NCBI GenBank assembly: GCA_934045075.1
Contig: OW203722.1
Span: 21,242,986 to 21,306,985, forward strand
DNA from: Yponomeuta sedellus
Taxonomy: Eukaryota; Arthropoda; Insecta; Lepidoptera; Yponomeutidae
Direction: 5' to 3'
DNA length: 64,000 nucleotides
Part shown: positions 41,752 to 51,901 of the stretch, piece after piece
How the letters are laid out: each line of letters starts with the position of its first letter
Numbering within the stretch: the first letter of the stretch is position 1
Position numbers and translations under genes: made by a program
The notes under the pieces: generated by a model
The model's input: only the letters and a program-made list of their open reading frames with translations
Told to the model about the DNA's origin: nothing
The model's database searches: none

Positions 41752-41880
41752 TTAGATTAGAACTCTTTATTGTACACACCAGAAAACAAAATACATAAAA
41801 AGGCTTACACATCTAAGCTATTGCCGTATACAATTGGCAGTCTTATCGCTAAAAGCGATGATGACTACGTGAAAAAACGT
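41752..41880 (-). repeat. L2-type LINE tail
   Basis: AGAACTCTTTATTGTACACA, ATTGGCAGTCTTATCGCTAA, AAGCGATGATGA. It abuts the SINE-C piece. Confidence 0.55.
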
Positions 41881-42119
41881 TAAAAATTACTAATTTTAAA
41901 CTTTTTGATATTATTAGTACCGGTTCTGGTCTATTCCAGATTTCATTGTTGTATATTTATCTAAGAAATGCATACCCTAGAACACCCTTTTTTCAAACAA
42001 ACATAAATACTTCAAATGATTACTTTTACTATCTGGTTAATTGTTTTAGATTTCTTCCTTCAAAAATTGTATATATGGAATTACCGCTAATAAATTCATG
42101 AAGTTTCTTTTGAGGCAAA

Positions 42120-42490
42120 TTGTAAGGTTATTTACACTTGACATTTCCGCACTAAGCCTCAAAGTTAAGCCATTGCGGGTACAAAGCAAGGGCTAAAGAA
42201 TACTTACTAATTACTTCTCCAGTCTCTAGGGTTTTCTCACGATGTTTTCCTCCACAAACTTCAAAAATATACATAACTTAGAAAACCAAGTCATTCAAAA
42301 GACATGGTAACATTTTAGACTTTAGGGTTTTCTCACGATGTTTTCCATCATAGCGGTAAAGCTACTGTAACTTCACAAACACACGTCATTTAGAAAACAA
42401 AGTCATTACATGCCGGGATTTGAGTCCACGACCACCCGATTAAGAAGCCAGAGCTTAACCGCTCCGCTACCACCGCTCTCTTCGACTCAA
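42120..42490 (-). mobile_element. SINE-C with internal duplication
   Basis: The reversed head at 42415-42480 is GGTGGTAGCGGAGCGGTTAA and CGTGGACTCAAATCCCGGC. The CTAGGGTTTTCTCACGATG-type segment occurs twice (42228 and 42326), so about 100 bases of the body are duplicated. Confidence 0.5.
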
Positions 42491-42775
42491 GCCCAACGAC
42501 GTGGCAACTAGAGCACGAGAAATAATTTTAAACACATGCAGCGGCTGCAAAACAACTGAGGGCAAACATAGTAATAACATTGCCTCCACTCAAGTGCCGC
42601 AAAAATATGCAAAGCGAGAGCGAACGCGCCCCCGTTCACATGTAATGAATTGCGGATATGCACGCGGAAAAGTGCCTTATGTGTAATATATTTGCCTTGT
42701 TCGAGCTGCGCTGCTGAATATAGAGCTGTCATCGTGTGAAACTGAGCTCGAGACGACACTTTACTACAGAAAAAG
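42491..42775. other. Unassigned DNA
   Basis: No recognised feature. Confidence 0.4.
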
Positions 42776-42982
42776 GCTGCCTGTACGTAATACTGAGAGT
42801 ATTGTAAAGAGGTTTGACATTTCACTGATGCCGGTAGTCGCCCATTGGCTCAGTTGAAGAGCGCTGTCATAGTTAGCCAGAGATCGCGGGTACGAGTCAC
42901 GGCATGGGTGAAGTTTTTAGCCTCTAAATAGGTTTTAAATTTGTCCTTAGCACGGGTTACTGTATTAAACAGAATATAAGCA
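42776..42982 (+). mobile_element. Family A, copy 9
   Basis: CTGTACGTAATACTGAGAGT, CCCATTGGCTCAGTTGAAGA, TTAGCCAGAGATCGCGGGTA, inner block and outer repeat CCTTAGCACGGGTTACTG, ending AATATAAGC. The T-loop is mutated (GGGTACGAGTC). Confidence 0.7.
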
Positions 42983-43184
42983 AGTGTCATATGCTATATG
43001 AAATCAGCATAAAACCGTTAAACACAAATATGACAAAAATAAAAAAATCACCAATAATGCGTATGCTGAGCATTAATACGCAGCTAGTTGGTTATTGTTT
43101 TTTTTTATGTTTTTTTGTGCCGTTAAATCAATCTTTTTAAATGTCTCTTATTTAATAACGTTTATTATTTATATATTATTTAAG

Positions 43185-43655
43185 GCGCAAATATGCAACC
43201 CTAGGCCAGGGCTATACATTTGTGTCTTTCGGGGTTGAGACTTTGGGGCCATGGCGTCCGGAGGGATCTCTTTAAGGAGATCTCGTCGTGCCTTGTCGAC
43301 GCTTCAGGAGATCTGAGGGATGGTGCCTACTTTGGCCAAAGGTTAAGCCTTGGCATCTTCTTCTTCTTCAGGCTAAATTATTCCACTGCTGGACATAGCC
43401 CTCCCCTAATGAGCGCCAGAGCGCAAGGTTGTGCCATCATTGGGGGGTAATGCCTATAAACCCCACGCTGAGCATGCGGGTTGGGGATCGCAGTTTGGTG
43501 GAATTGTACTGCAGGGGGCGCTGCTGCCCACTCCCCGGTTTGTGTTCCTTAGTCGCCTTAGTAGGCTTGGCGTACAGCCTTCTCGATACTCTACCGACCG
43601 ACCGACAGCGATCTGGCTCAAATATTTTATTTAAATTAGTTTTAGGTATACTTTT
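43185..43655 (+). mobile_element. LINE with restriction-like endonuclease, 3' end, copy 2
   Basis: 43185-43360 matches the last coding part of the 6631 element on the plus strand (TTTAAGGAGATCTCGTCGTG; TACTTTGGCCAAAGGTTAAG). 43562-43655 matches its end (CCGACAGCGATCTGGCTCAA, ATATTTTATTTAAATTAG). The two parts are separated by an RTE-like insertion. Confidence 0.7.
43361..43561 (-). mobile_element. RTE-like 3' end inserted in the LINE copy
   Basis: CTTCTTCTTCTTCAGGCTAA tail, CCACTGCTGGACATAGCCCT (reversed YVQQWT codons), to CCCCGGTTTGTGTTCCTTAG. It splits the endonuclease LINE between the YFGQR codons and its 3' terminus. Confidence 0.7.
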
Positions 43656-43734
43656 ATTTTTATACTTTCAACTATATGATGATAAGTAGGATTGTAAATA
43701 CACAGCTATGTAAATAAACCATTGCAATGCACTA

Positions 43735-43990
43735 CGACACGCACCCGTAGTAACATTACCGGTTACCTCGGGCACTGACTGAAACTCAGCGCCGAGAGCT
43801 CACTCCAGCACAACGCTGAGTCAGCTGTGTTTTATGGCAATTAAGACACACCACAGTCTTTTTTTGTTTTGTCTAATTGTATATTTCGTTTATTTCTGTT
43901 GTAGTCTAATATTATGTTAATTGTCATGTTTTTTGTTTCTGTGATGTGTCTTATTGGTATAATAAATGTCTTTCTTTCTTCCTTTTTTTT
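43735..43990 (+). repeat. LINE 3' end with TTTC tail (family H), copy 2
   Basis: GGGCACTGACTGAAACTCAG, CACACCACAGTCTTTTTTTG, TGTCTTATTGGTATAATAAA, then CTTTCTTTCTTCC. Inverse of 24960-25250. Confidence 0.6.
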
Positions 43991-44337
43991 TAGTGAGAGC
44001 AAAAATTTTATAAACAATTTCTATTTATCAATCCTATATCACGTAGGTATTTCCCCTTTTCTATCAAACATTCTAAGCAATTGAATTCCAGAAACGTCAA
44101 TACCTACGACGATTTTTAAACAAAACCGGAAAAAATCACTAAAGTAACGTAACCGTCGCAACCAATAACGGCTGCCTGTCTCCCGTGCCCAAACTTGGTC
44201 AGCACGCATCTCTAATATACTTTATGGCCCGCTGAGGTTATAAATCCGATGTCACTATCAACGAAACACGCTCCGGGCACCGGTTGAAGTGTCTCTTTTT
44301 CATGCAAAATACACGCACGCACGCCATGCCTTTACAC

Positions 44338-44657
44338 GACGATTTATTTCGCGGACAGGACCAAGCGACACTGTGAAAACCTTTCATGTTCGTAAGCGGA
44401 GTCTGAGGTGTTTAACACAGGTATTCAAAACCTTGAGAAAAAAAAAAAAACTACCCACAATGCGTATCCTGAGCATTTATGCTCAGCTACAACGCAAGTA
44501 GTTGGTTATCTTTTACTATAGTTTTTTTAATGTTTTCTTGTGCCGTTAAGCGACGATTTATTTTGCGGACAGGACCAAGCGGCACTGTGAAAACCTTTCA
44601 TGTTCGTTATCGGAGTCTGAGGTGTTGAATACCTGTGTTGAACACCTCAGACTCCGG
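44338..44657. repeat. 75-bp direct repeat with terminal hairpin
   Basis: GACGATTTATTTCGCGGACA ... GGAGTCTGAGGTGT occurs at 44338-44412 and again at 44551-44626 with few changes. The 138 bases between contain an AATGCGTATCCTGAGCATTT segment also seen at 43055 and, inverted, at 47375. The second copy continues into a hairpin: GGAGTCTGAGGTGTTGAA / inverted TTGAACACCTCAGACTCC (44612-44656). Confidence 0.65.
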
Positions 44658-44762
44658 TGGTGAGCCCACCTCGCGGGCTCAGCGCTCGAAATTGACAATC
44701 CGCGGTGTGCACGCGTGGTAAGAAGCCCATACTATCTCTTTTAAAAAAACCTATTTACTAAA
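44658..44762 (+). repeat. SINE-C tail fragment
   Basis: GCTCAGCGCTCGAAATTGAC, AATCCGCGGTGTGCACGCGT, GGTAAGAAGCCCATACT. Confidence 0.5.
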
Positions 44763-44885
44763 AAAAAGCCAAGGTCTTGGATGTGTACATGTTTGTGATG
44801 TCGTTGTTTCTGGTTCCCACGACACAGGGTATCCTAGTGTCGGGCCAAAAGCAATGTATGTGCCCGTATGTAAATGTTATGTTAT
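44763..44885 (+). mobile_element. SINE-B, 5'-truncated copy
   Basis: Body only: CAAGGTCTTGGATGTGTACA, GACACAGGGTATCCTAGTGT, tail ATGTAAATGTTATGTTATA. Confidence 0.75.
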
Positions 44886-44899
44886 AACCTATAACTATA

Positions 44900-45011
44900 A
44901 CTCTGGCACGGTTAGCTAGAGGTCGCGGGTTCGAGTCCCGGGATAGGTGGAATTTTTAGCCTCTAAAAAATTAACCTTAGCACGGGTTAGTACACTAAAA
45001 AGAATATAACC
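44900..45011 (+). mobile_element. Family A, 3' half
   Basis: CTGGCACGGTTAGCTAGAGG, TCGCGGGTTCGAGTCCCGGG, then TTTTTAGCCTCTAAA and the outer repeat CCTTAGCACGGGTTAGTACA. Followed by a SINE-C tail fragment to 45065. Confidence 0.65.
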
Positions 45012-45289
45012 ATACTCTCTCGCTGAGAGAAGGCCTGTGCCCTGCAGTGGGACGCTTATAAGCTACATAAAACATGCGGCGTTGCATGATGTCTCAGGGC
45101 ATAATATCCACGGAACACGCTTGGCTTGATTTTTACGGCAAAATTTGTAAAGAATTAAAGTGTAACTCGATGCTAAGTGTAATGTATCATCTTTATGAAT
45201 AAAATTACTTAAATTCAAGGATGAATGACATTATCTACAACACGGAAAAAATTATCCTCTTGACGAGAGATGCAATGACGTACATTGCA

Positions 45290-45560
45290 GCATATATGTC
45301 TCACTGTAGTTCTCATGGCTTCTCTTATAGAGAGAGAATATGGGCTTAATCACCACGCGTGCCCACCGCGCATTGGCGATTGCAAGCGCTAGGCGCATGT
45401 GAGAAGATAAGATAAGAATATTCTTTATTGTACAATAGAGCACATATTATAAAACATGTAAAGATACAAAGTACAATTGGCGGCCTGATTGCTAAAAGCA
45501 ATTTCTTCCAGACAACCTTAAAATATGTGAACACCTCAGACACTCAGTATAATTTCTTAA
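45290..45560 (-). mobile_element. SINE-C split by an L2-type tail with 6-bp TSD
   Basis: 45295-45405 and 45528-45560 are consecutive parts of SINE-C (GCAAGCGCTAGGCGCATGTG / ATGTGAACACCTCAGACACT). Between them a reversed LINE tail (TAAGAATATTCTTTATTGTA to CTTCCAGACAACCTT) is flanked by ATGTGA on both sides, a target-site duplication. Confidence 0.7.
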
Positions 45561-45589
45561 TGATTCGCGATACTCATACACAGTTATAA

Positions 45590-45690
45590 ATCAAACGGGT
45601 CTAATCGCGATTATTTATTAGGTAAAACGTAATTACCTTTTTCCCGACGTTTCGGCAGCGTTACAGTTGCCGTGAACGTCGGGAAATAAG
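45590..45690. repeat. Family I fragment
   Basis: GCGATTATTTATTAGGTAAA, CGTAATTACCTTTTT, CCCGACGTTTCGGCAGCGTT, ACAGTTGCCGTGAACGTCGG. This intact junction is the reference for the nested copy at 53670-54050. Confidence 0.6.
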
Positions 45691-46106
45691 GCACGGGTCT
45701 CTTCCTGTATCGCAGGAAGGTTGGGCCATACTCCACAACGGGGGCCGATTCCGGGTTGGTGGAGGATTGTTCGGATTGTCAGAAGTTATCAAGCTGCCCA
45801 TAAGGCCTCCGACATGGCTTAAGGACTGCCAATCTTACATACTACTGGCCTAATTTATAAAACTCGATTCCACATAAACACTCCCTAAGGTTTGCTGGAA
45901 GAAATCTCTTTCAGAGATAAGCTGGCCTTTGCACACGTTAGTTTTTATGTAATGTCCTGTTAAATGTTACGTGTGCAATAAATGGTAAGAATAATACAGT
46001 CCTAGAGGCGTTTTCTTTAACCTGCGGTAACTTTTTCTTGTAAAATCTCCAACACTGTTTTAATGAGCGTTTTGGCGTGCTTTAAGGAATTCTGTTCTTA
46101 TAATAA
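45687..46106 (-). repeat. Duplicated block: 5S-like 3' part plus inserted LINE tail, copy 1
   Basis: 45687-45838 is the 3' half of the 5S-like repeat in reverse. 45839-46106 is nearly identical to 60800-61081 (CATACTACTGGCCTAATTTA, TTTGCACACGTTAGTTTTTA, GCGTTTTCTTTAACCTGCGG, TAATAATAACACT). Similarity ends at 46106. Confidence 0.75.
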
Positions 46107-46987
46107 TAACACTTTGTCTTTGTTCTAATATCAAATGAAGTGTTGCACATTAATCACTGTGCTATTTCACTCTCAAAAACGGACGCCCTGTATTCACTCA
46201 CGACTTAGAAGAAGTAGGTATCTAAGTGGGTGTATGTGAATTTATGGCTAGGAACACACGCTCGTTTCTTTTTCATACGATAAGGAATGCCCATCTGATA
46301 GAATATTTATTGGGTCAGGGAATAACACAAATATTGGCAAGGACAATATTTTCGTAAGGCTTGGAATGCCTTGTAGGTACAAGAATGATAAAGGATTACA
46401 AAAATTTTCAAATAAAAATATAAAAACCCGACATCAAAACACTGCAGCACGAAAAACACAGAAATAATTTAAGGGAAATTCTAAATATGTACATAGCGGT
46501 CTATTAAGAAAGGTTCTCTATTCTATCTTTCTAAATAAAATAGAACGATTTCGATTACATCAGTATCGGCTTTATTTATTTAGTTCTCGCAGAGCAGCAG
46601 CATGAAAATAATGAAAAAATATGTGTTGCTACAACAGCTGTTTTTTTAATGTTTATAGGTAGGTACACACATTAAAAATATGGACAATAGAATAAAAACA
46701 CTGTATGGATGTTTACAATGTTTTTATATTATGTTCTCCGGTGTGCAAAAAAGAATATTCTTTTTGTTATCTTACCTTATTTTACAATTTTTGCAGTATA
46801 TCTCTGCTGCTGTAAATTACATACATTTTATTGTGCATATAGTAGGTCTAAGAATAGATCGTAGACTAACTTATGTGCGGGGTTAGGTGGTTTAACCATA
46901 AAATTTTACTAAAACCTAAAAACTATGTACAGTCAGGAAAATAAGAAAAGCAATGAAAAGTATTCCATGATATTATTCTAGCAGCCT
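46107..46987. other. Unassigned AT-rich DNA
   Basis: No recognised feature. Confidence 0.4.
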
Positions 46988-47335
46988 AAGTACAAACATA
47001 CACAACCTCACGCCTGCATCCCAGAGGGGTACGCAGAGACCAGGGTCTGCCACTTGCCACGATCCTGACAGATCACCTTCGCTTCATCAACGTTCATAAG
47101 TCGTTGCATGCATGCACGGCGGTTCCGGGTAATTTTTATCTTTCATTTTGCTAATACATCGCCTATTTGTTTGATATATGTCCGCCTGGGACGTCCCTTA
47201 TTACCAGCCCTTCCACTCACATTCGCAATATATATTTGTTTCATCAATCTTTCTTTCTTCATCCTCTCCACATGTCCAAACCAACGCAACATTCCTTTCT
47301 CAATTCTAGTCACTACATCCTCTATACATCCTCGA
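46988..47335 (-). mobile_element. RTE-like LINE, 3' coding end
   Basis: Reversed, it codes for EKGMLRWFGHVERMKKE, KQIYIANVSGRAG, GRPRR, RNRRACMQRLMNVDEAK and VICQD-GKWQTLVSAYPSG, nearly open. 47090 onwards matches 55900-56045 on the other strand. It is the C-terminus of an endonuclease-reverse transcriptase, without the RT core. Confidence 0.7.
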
Positions 47336-47626
47336 TACTACAGCCTAAGTATCTAATCAAAAAAAGATAACCAATAACCCGAATGCCAAGCATTAACTAC
47401 TAAGTAGGTAAGACCAACCTTAGTACTTGGAAATAAGTTATATTGTCTAACTTGGTTACGTTTTCTTAGTAACGCTCCAAAGTAGTTTTTTTGTAGTAGG
47501 TTGGAGTTTTTTTCAGTCTTTTTTATGATTTTGAACATTTTAGTTGCATTTTTCCTGATGAGCAAACACGACGACGACGTATCGACACCGACATATAAAA
47601 TCAGACCAGTGGTTACAGTGAGAGGG

Positions 47627-47815
47627 CATACATACATACATGCATACATACATACATACATACATACATACATACATACATACATACATACATACATACA
47701 TACATACATACATACATACATACATACATACATACATACATACATACATACATACATACATACATACATACATACATACATACATACATACATACATACA
47801 TACATACATACATAC
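47627..47815. repeat. (CATA)n microsatellite, copy 1
   Basis: About 189 bases of CATA repeats. The long MYVC/HTYI ORFs on both strands here are microsatellite artefacts. Confidence 0.95.
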
Positions 47816-47862
47816 GAGCCAAACACATTACCCTCCTTTTGGGCTCAGCCGCAGTCCAAATA
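47816..47862. repeat. Conserved flank of the CATA repeat
   Basis: AACACATTACCCTCCTTTTG and GGCT-CGC-GCAGTC follow both CATA arrays (here and 51820-51862), so the arrays are the tail or core of one repeat family. Confidence 0.6.
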
Positions 47863-48147
47863 TAGGTCCATTGTTACGAACTTGAGCATTGAATTATCAA
47901 GTCTGTCACAGACAGAGAGACTAGAGTCACCTATCGATTTGAACAGGTCTCAGAGACAATGTAACAATGTGAAACCTGAGATGTGTACGCTATTGTTAGG
48001 TTTCGATATAGTTAGTTAAGAACCTGTACAGCTAAATATGTTAAGTGTCCGGTGATATTGGTTGGCCTTAGTGAAATTAATTAATAAACCTGGAGTTGTT
48101 CATTTATATTTTTTACCATATTCATATCTTTATAATAACTCGTACTA

Positions 48148-48425
48148 CGCAATGGACTCGGAAGCGAGAGACCCAGGTTCGATTCCTAGTACGGGCATGT
48201 ATCAATGATTTGTTTTCTAAGTTAAGTATGTACATTTGTGAAGTTATAGTAGCAATACCACTCGCTAACTGTGAAGGAAAACATCGTGAGGAAACCTCAG
48301 TGGCCGAAGACCCAAATACCTCAGCGCATGAAGTTTTCATTCTACCATGGGCTCGCGTGGAAATAAAGCCTGAACTCTCTTTCTGAGAGAAGGCCTGCGC
48401 CTAGCAGGCTATAAAAAGGGTTGGC
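48148..48425 (+). mobile_element. SINE-C, full-length copy
   Basis: Head: AATGGACTCGGAAGCGAGAG, ACCCAGGTTCGATTCCTAGT. Body: TTTTCTAAGTTAAGTATGTA, GAAGTTATAGTAGCAATACC, GAAGGAAAACATCGTGAGGA. End: TCTGAGAGAAGGCCTGCGCC. The family has a tRNA-like head with a clear B box. Confidence 0.7.
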
Positions 48426-48762
48426 TGGAAGAGATTTCTATTGAATATAAGCTCGCTATGTGTTTGGGTCGCAATCAAACATAAGTTTATAGATATTAAT
48501 GGACTGTATTAGTAATAAAAATAAAACATTGACTAAGACATCTTAACCCATATATGCCCAGTGATTCGAAAACGAACAAAATTATGCACTTTCGAAAATG
48601 CATTATAGTTCACTAACCATCCTAGAAAAACACCGGTAGCGCCATCTGTTATCATTATGATGAACTACGTTACTACCGCATAAATAAACAAATACTCTAT
48701 GATGACATTTTATTTTTAAAAAAAGGGTTCAAATTGATGTTGTGTTTTGGCGCGTAAAAAAC

Positions 48763-50855
48763 ATGTCGGCTCCGAGGAGAAAGTAAGTTATTTTTTAGTT
48801 TTCTTTTGATTTCTGCTTTTATTATTATTCTAAAGTAATGTTGAATATATTATCTTATGTTTATGTAGTAGTAACTGATATTTCATGCAACTATTAATCC
48901 CTAATTTACCTTGTAATTGTTAGTGTTCGAAAACGATACGTTGAGCAAATATAGAGGTGGAACTTGTACTAAATTATATTTTTTGTTCTAGGTTGTCCAA
49001 GGCTTTGACTACAAATGAAGTAGTAGATTTACTTAACGAATTGGATTCAGATGACGAGGTGATAAGTGCCGACATATTTATTGACCCTCCAGGTGACGGG
49101 TTGGTGTCCGATTCGGACTCTGGAGACGAAACCAACTTTGATTTTGCAAACTTATCGAGTCGGCAGCTTTTGGCGCCTGCCAATTTGCAGTTACGTAGAC
49201 ATTCCTATGACGACAGTGACTCTGAATGCGAACCTTCAACGTCGAGAGGCTGTCAAGGTACTGAGAAAAGGGATGCAGAAGCACGTGAAAGTTCTAGCGT
49301 GAGTAGTCAACCATTGTCTTCATCAAATCTAAAGCGGAAAACGCGAAATGTTGACGAAACTCCTCGTCAGTGTCTTCCGCTACCTCCATCTCCAATATTA
49401 CCCCGAGGATGGGTAAAGCGCGACCTGAATTTGCATCACGATGAGTGGATCTCGCCGCCCCTTAGATCTGTACCTACTATATCTGAGGCCTCAGAACCAA
49501 TAGAATTCTTCGAACTATTTTTTAGTCACGCAGTAATAATGCACATTGTGCGTCATTCTGTTGTCTATGCCGTTCAAAAAGGTAATCCAAGTTTCACACT
49601 GTCAGATAATGATGTCTACTGCTTCCTCGGTATATTGATACTATCTGGTTACTCCCCACTTCCACGACGCCGAATGTATTGGGAGAATAACGAGGATACA
49701 CATAACATATTGGTAGCAAAATCTATGCGACGAAACAGATTTGAAGAAATTTTTCGTTATCTTCATGTTGCTGATAACAATAACCTTCAGTCTAATGACA
49801 AAATGGCAAAAGTGCGACCACTTTTTGACATGCTCAACGAAAAATTTTTGCAATATGCTATTATCGAAAAGGACATCAGCATCGACGAGTCAATGATACC
49901 GTATTACGGCAGGCATGGATGTAAACAGCATATAAAAGGAAAACCCATAAGATTTGGTTTCAAAAGTTGGATTGCAGCCCTGCGCCTAGGATACTGCTTG
50001 TACGCCGATCCATATCAAGGGCGCTACGAACAGTACAGTTCCGGATTAGGTCATCATGTTGTTACAAAATTGATGACTCAGATTCAAAAATTCTACGAAG
50101 ACACGAGGTTCTCAGTTTACTGTGATAATTTTTTCACTGGACTGCCCTTAGTATCGCACATGAAAGAGAAAAACGTCCTAGTGACAGGTACAGTTCGTAG
50201 CAACCGCATAGAGAAGTGCCCATTGAAAGACGACAAGTCATGTAAGAAGGAACAACGTGGCTACTACGACAGCCGGCTTGACGCAAATAGTGGCATTTGT
50301 GCTGTACGCTGGCACGATAACAGTGTGGTCACAATGTTATCTACCGAGTATGGTGTTCAACCATTACAATATGCAAGAAGATACTCAGCGGCCCAAAAGG
50401 AGAGAATAACTGTACCATAACCGAACGTTGTCTGCCAATATAACCGTTTCATGGGCGGTGTCGATCGGCTGGACGCAAATGTGGGTACTTATCGCATTGC
50501 GATAAGAGGAAAAAAGTGGTACATGCCGATAATCTTGTGTCTGATAGATGTTGCGGTCAACAATGCTTCCCTGTTAGCTCGAAATTACCGCAAAGATGTA
50601 GACACTCTGGAATTTCGGCGCAGCATTGCTAGATCCTTATTGCAAAGAAACGGATGTGCAAAGCAACATTCCGGACCTTCAAAGCGTATTTCCACGGATG
50701 TGCCTGCTTCGGTTCGTAAACATAATGCCGAGCACATAATCACCAGGGCACCGAAGAGGATGAGATGTGCGTTATGTAAAAGTTTGACGGTCACTTACTG
50801 CGAAAAATGCAAGGTTAACCTACATTCTAAATGTTTTTCGGCATTTCATAGTTAG
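48763..50855 (+). pseudogene. piggyBac-type transposase, spliced, one in-frame stop
   Basis: Exon 1, 48763-48782 (ATG to donor AA|GTAAGTTA); intron 48783-48991; exon 2, 48992-50855. The junction gives MSAPRRKLSKALTTNEVVDL, then an acidic N-terminal region (DSDDE, SDSDSGDE, DDSDSECEPSTS). The DDE-like core has catalytic Asps in SIDESM (codon 49884), YCDNFFT (50124) and GGVDRLD (50463, with the partner Asp three residues on). A C-terminal zinc-binding tail follows: CALCKSL, YCEKCKVNLHSKCF, FHS. Total 627 residues plus one stop: TAA at 50418-50420 (ITVP-stop-PNVVCQYN), 14 codons before the third Asp. The shortened product would lack that residue and the zinc tail. Everything else is open, so this is a recent loss, a read-through case, or a sequence error. 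Confidence 0.9.
48783..48991 (+). other. Intron of the piggyBac-type transposase gene
   Basis: 209 bases, GTAAGTTATT to TTTTGTTCTAG, phase 2. It contains the left copy of the subterminal repeat GTGTTCGAAAACGATAC. Confidence 0.8.
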
Positions 50856-51153
50856 GTTATAAGTATTATCATTTATTTTTTTCCTTTTTATCAATAAAAA
50901 CATAAAAAAACATCGTTGTTTAAAATACCAATATATCTTGTAGCATGTATGCCCAATGTATCGTTTTCGAACACCTAAAAAAAACAAAAAATATAGTTTT
51001 TTCCTACTTAAAATCACCTTTAACTTGTATCTTAGCCTATTGACATCAACATTATTGAAAATGACCAAAATTGGAAACAAAAAAAGTTCTGGGCATATAT
51101 AGGTTAATAGTTCTAGGTGAAGATGCATAGTGACAAATAACAAAACACAACTA

Positions 51154-51341
51154 TCTATTAATATAAAAATGAATCGCCGAATGTGTTGGTAAGCGCAAAT
51201 CTCGAGAGCAGCTGAACCGATTTTGCTAATTCTTTTTTTTTTATTATTCCTTGAAGTACGAGGATGGTTCTTACGGAGAGGAAAATAAAAAAAAATAAAG
51301 AATCGACTGTTAGGCGGTAAGAAGTTCGCTGGGTCAGCTAG
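51154..51341 (+). mobile_element. Helitron-like type 1, copy
   Basis: TCTATTAATATAAAAATGAA to GAAGTTCGCTGGGTCAGCTAG. Confidence 0.75.
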
Positions 51342-51593
51342 TTTCAAATAAAAAGAAAATTAACCTTTTTAGTATGTGCCATGCACCTTCTTGCTGTACT
51401 GTCTCGTACACTACGTACACTTTTTATTTTGTATAATTTATGTTTTCTCTATGATTTTTATGTATACAATAAAGTAAAAGGTAAAGTAAAGTTAGAACAA
51501 GTAAATAATAAATATTATAAAGTAATGACACCTTGTTTAACAAAATCTGACCATTGGTTAAGGAGTTATGAGGGAACATAGAATCGGACATAC

Positions 51594-51594
<1 letters not shown>

Positions 51595-51624
<30 letters not shown>

Positions 51625-51819
51625 CATACATACATACATACATACATACATACATACATACATACATACATACATACATACATACATACATACATACATA
51701 CATACATACATACATACATACATACACACACATACATACATACATACATACATACATACATACATACATACATACATACATACATACATACATACATACA
51801 TACATACATACATACATAC
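51595..51819. repeat. (CATA)n microsatellite, copy 2
   Basis: About 225 bases, with one CACACA interruption at 51722. Same right flank as copy 1 (51820-51862). Confidence 0.95.
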
Positions 51820-51901
51820 GCACTAAACACATTACCCTCCTTTTGGGCTTCGCTGCAGTCGGGTAAAAAATATATAAGGAAAAAAAAACTCAATGCATGA
51901 T

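Larger units (their letters stand above)
48543..51107 (+). mobile_element. piggyBac-like element, nearly intact
   Basis: 2565 bases between TTAA target duplications (48543-48546, 51104-51107). Terminal inverted repeats: left CCCATATATGCCCAG, right reversed CCTATATATGCCCAG. A 17-base subterminal inverted repeat, GTGTTCGAAAACGATAC, lies at 48923-48939 and, reversed, at 50958-50974. A further TTCGAAAACGA is at 48565. These are plausible transposase-binding sites. It holds one spliced transposase gene and its polyadenylation region. Confidence 0.92.

Noticed and set aside
47353..48019. Long ORFs made of MYVC or HTYI repeats on both strands
   Set aside because: They are translations of the CATA microsatellite; the same occurs at 51424-51900.
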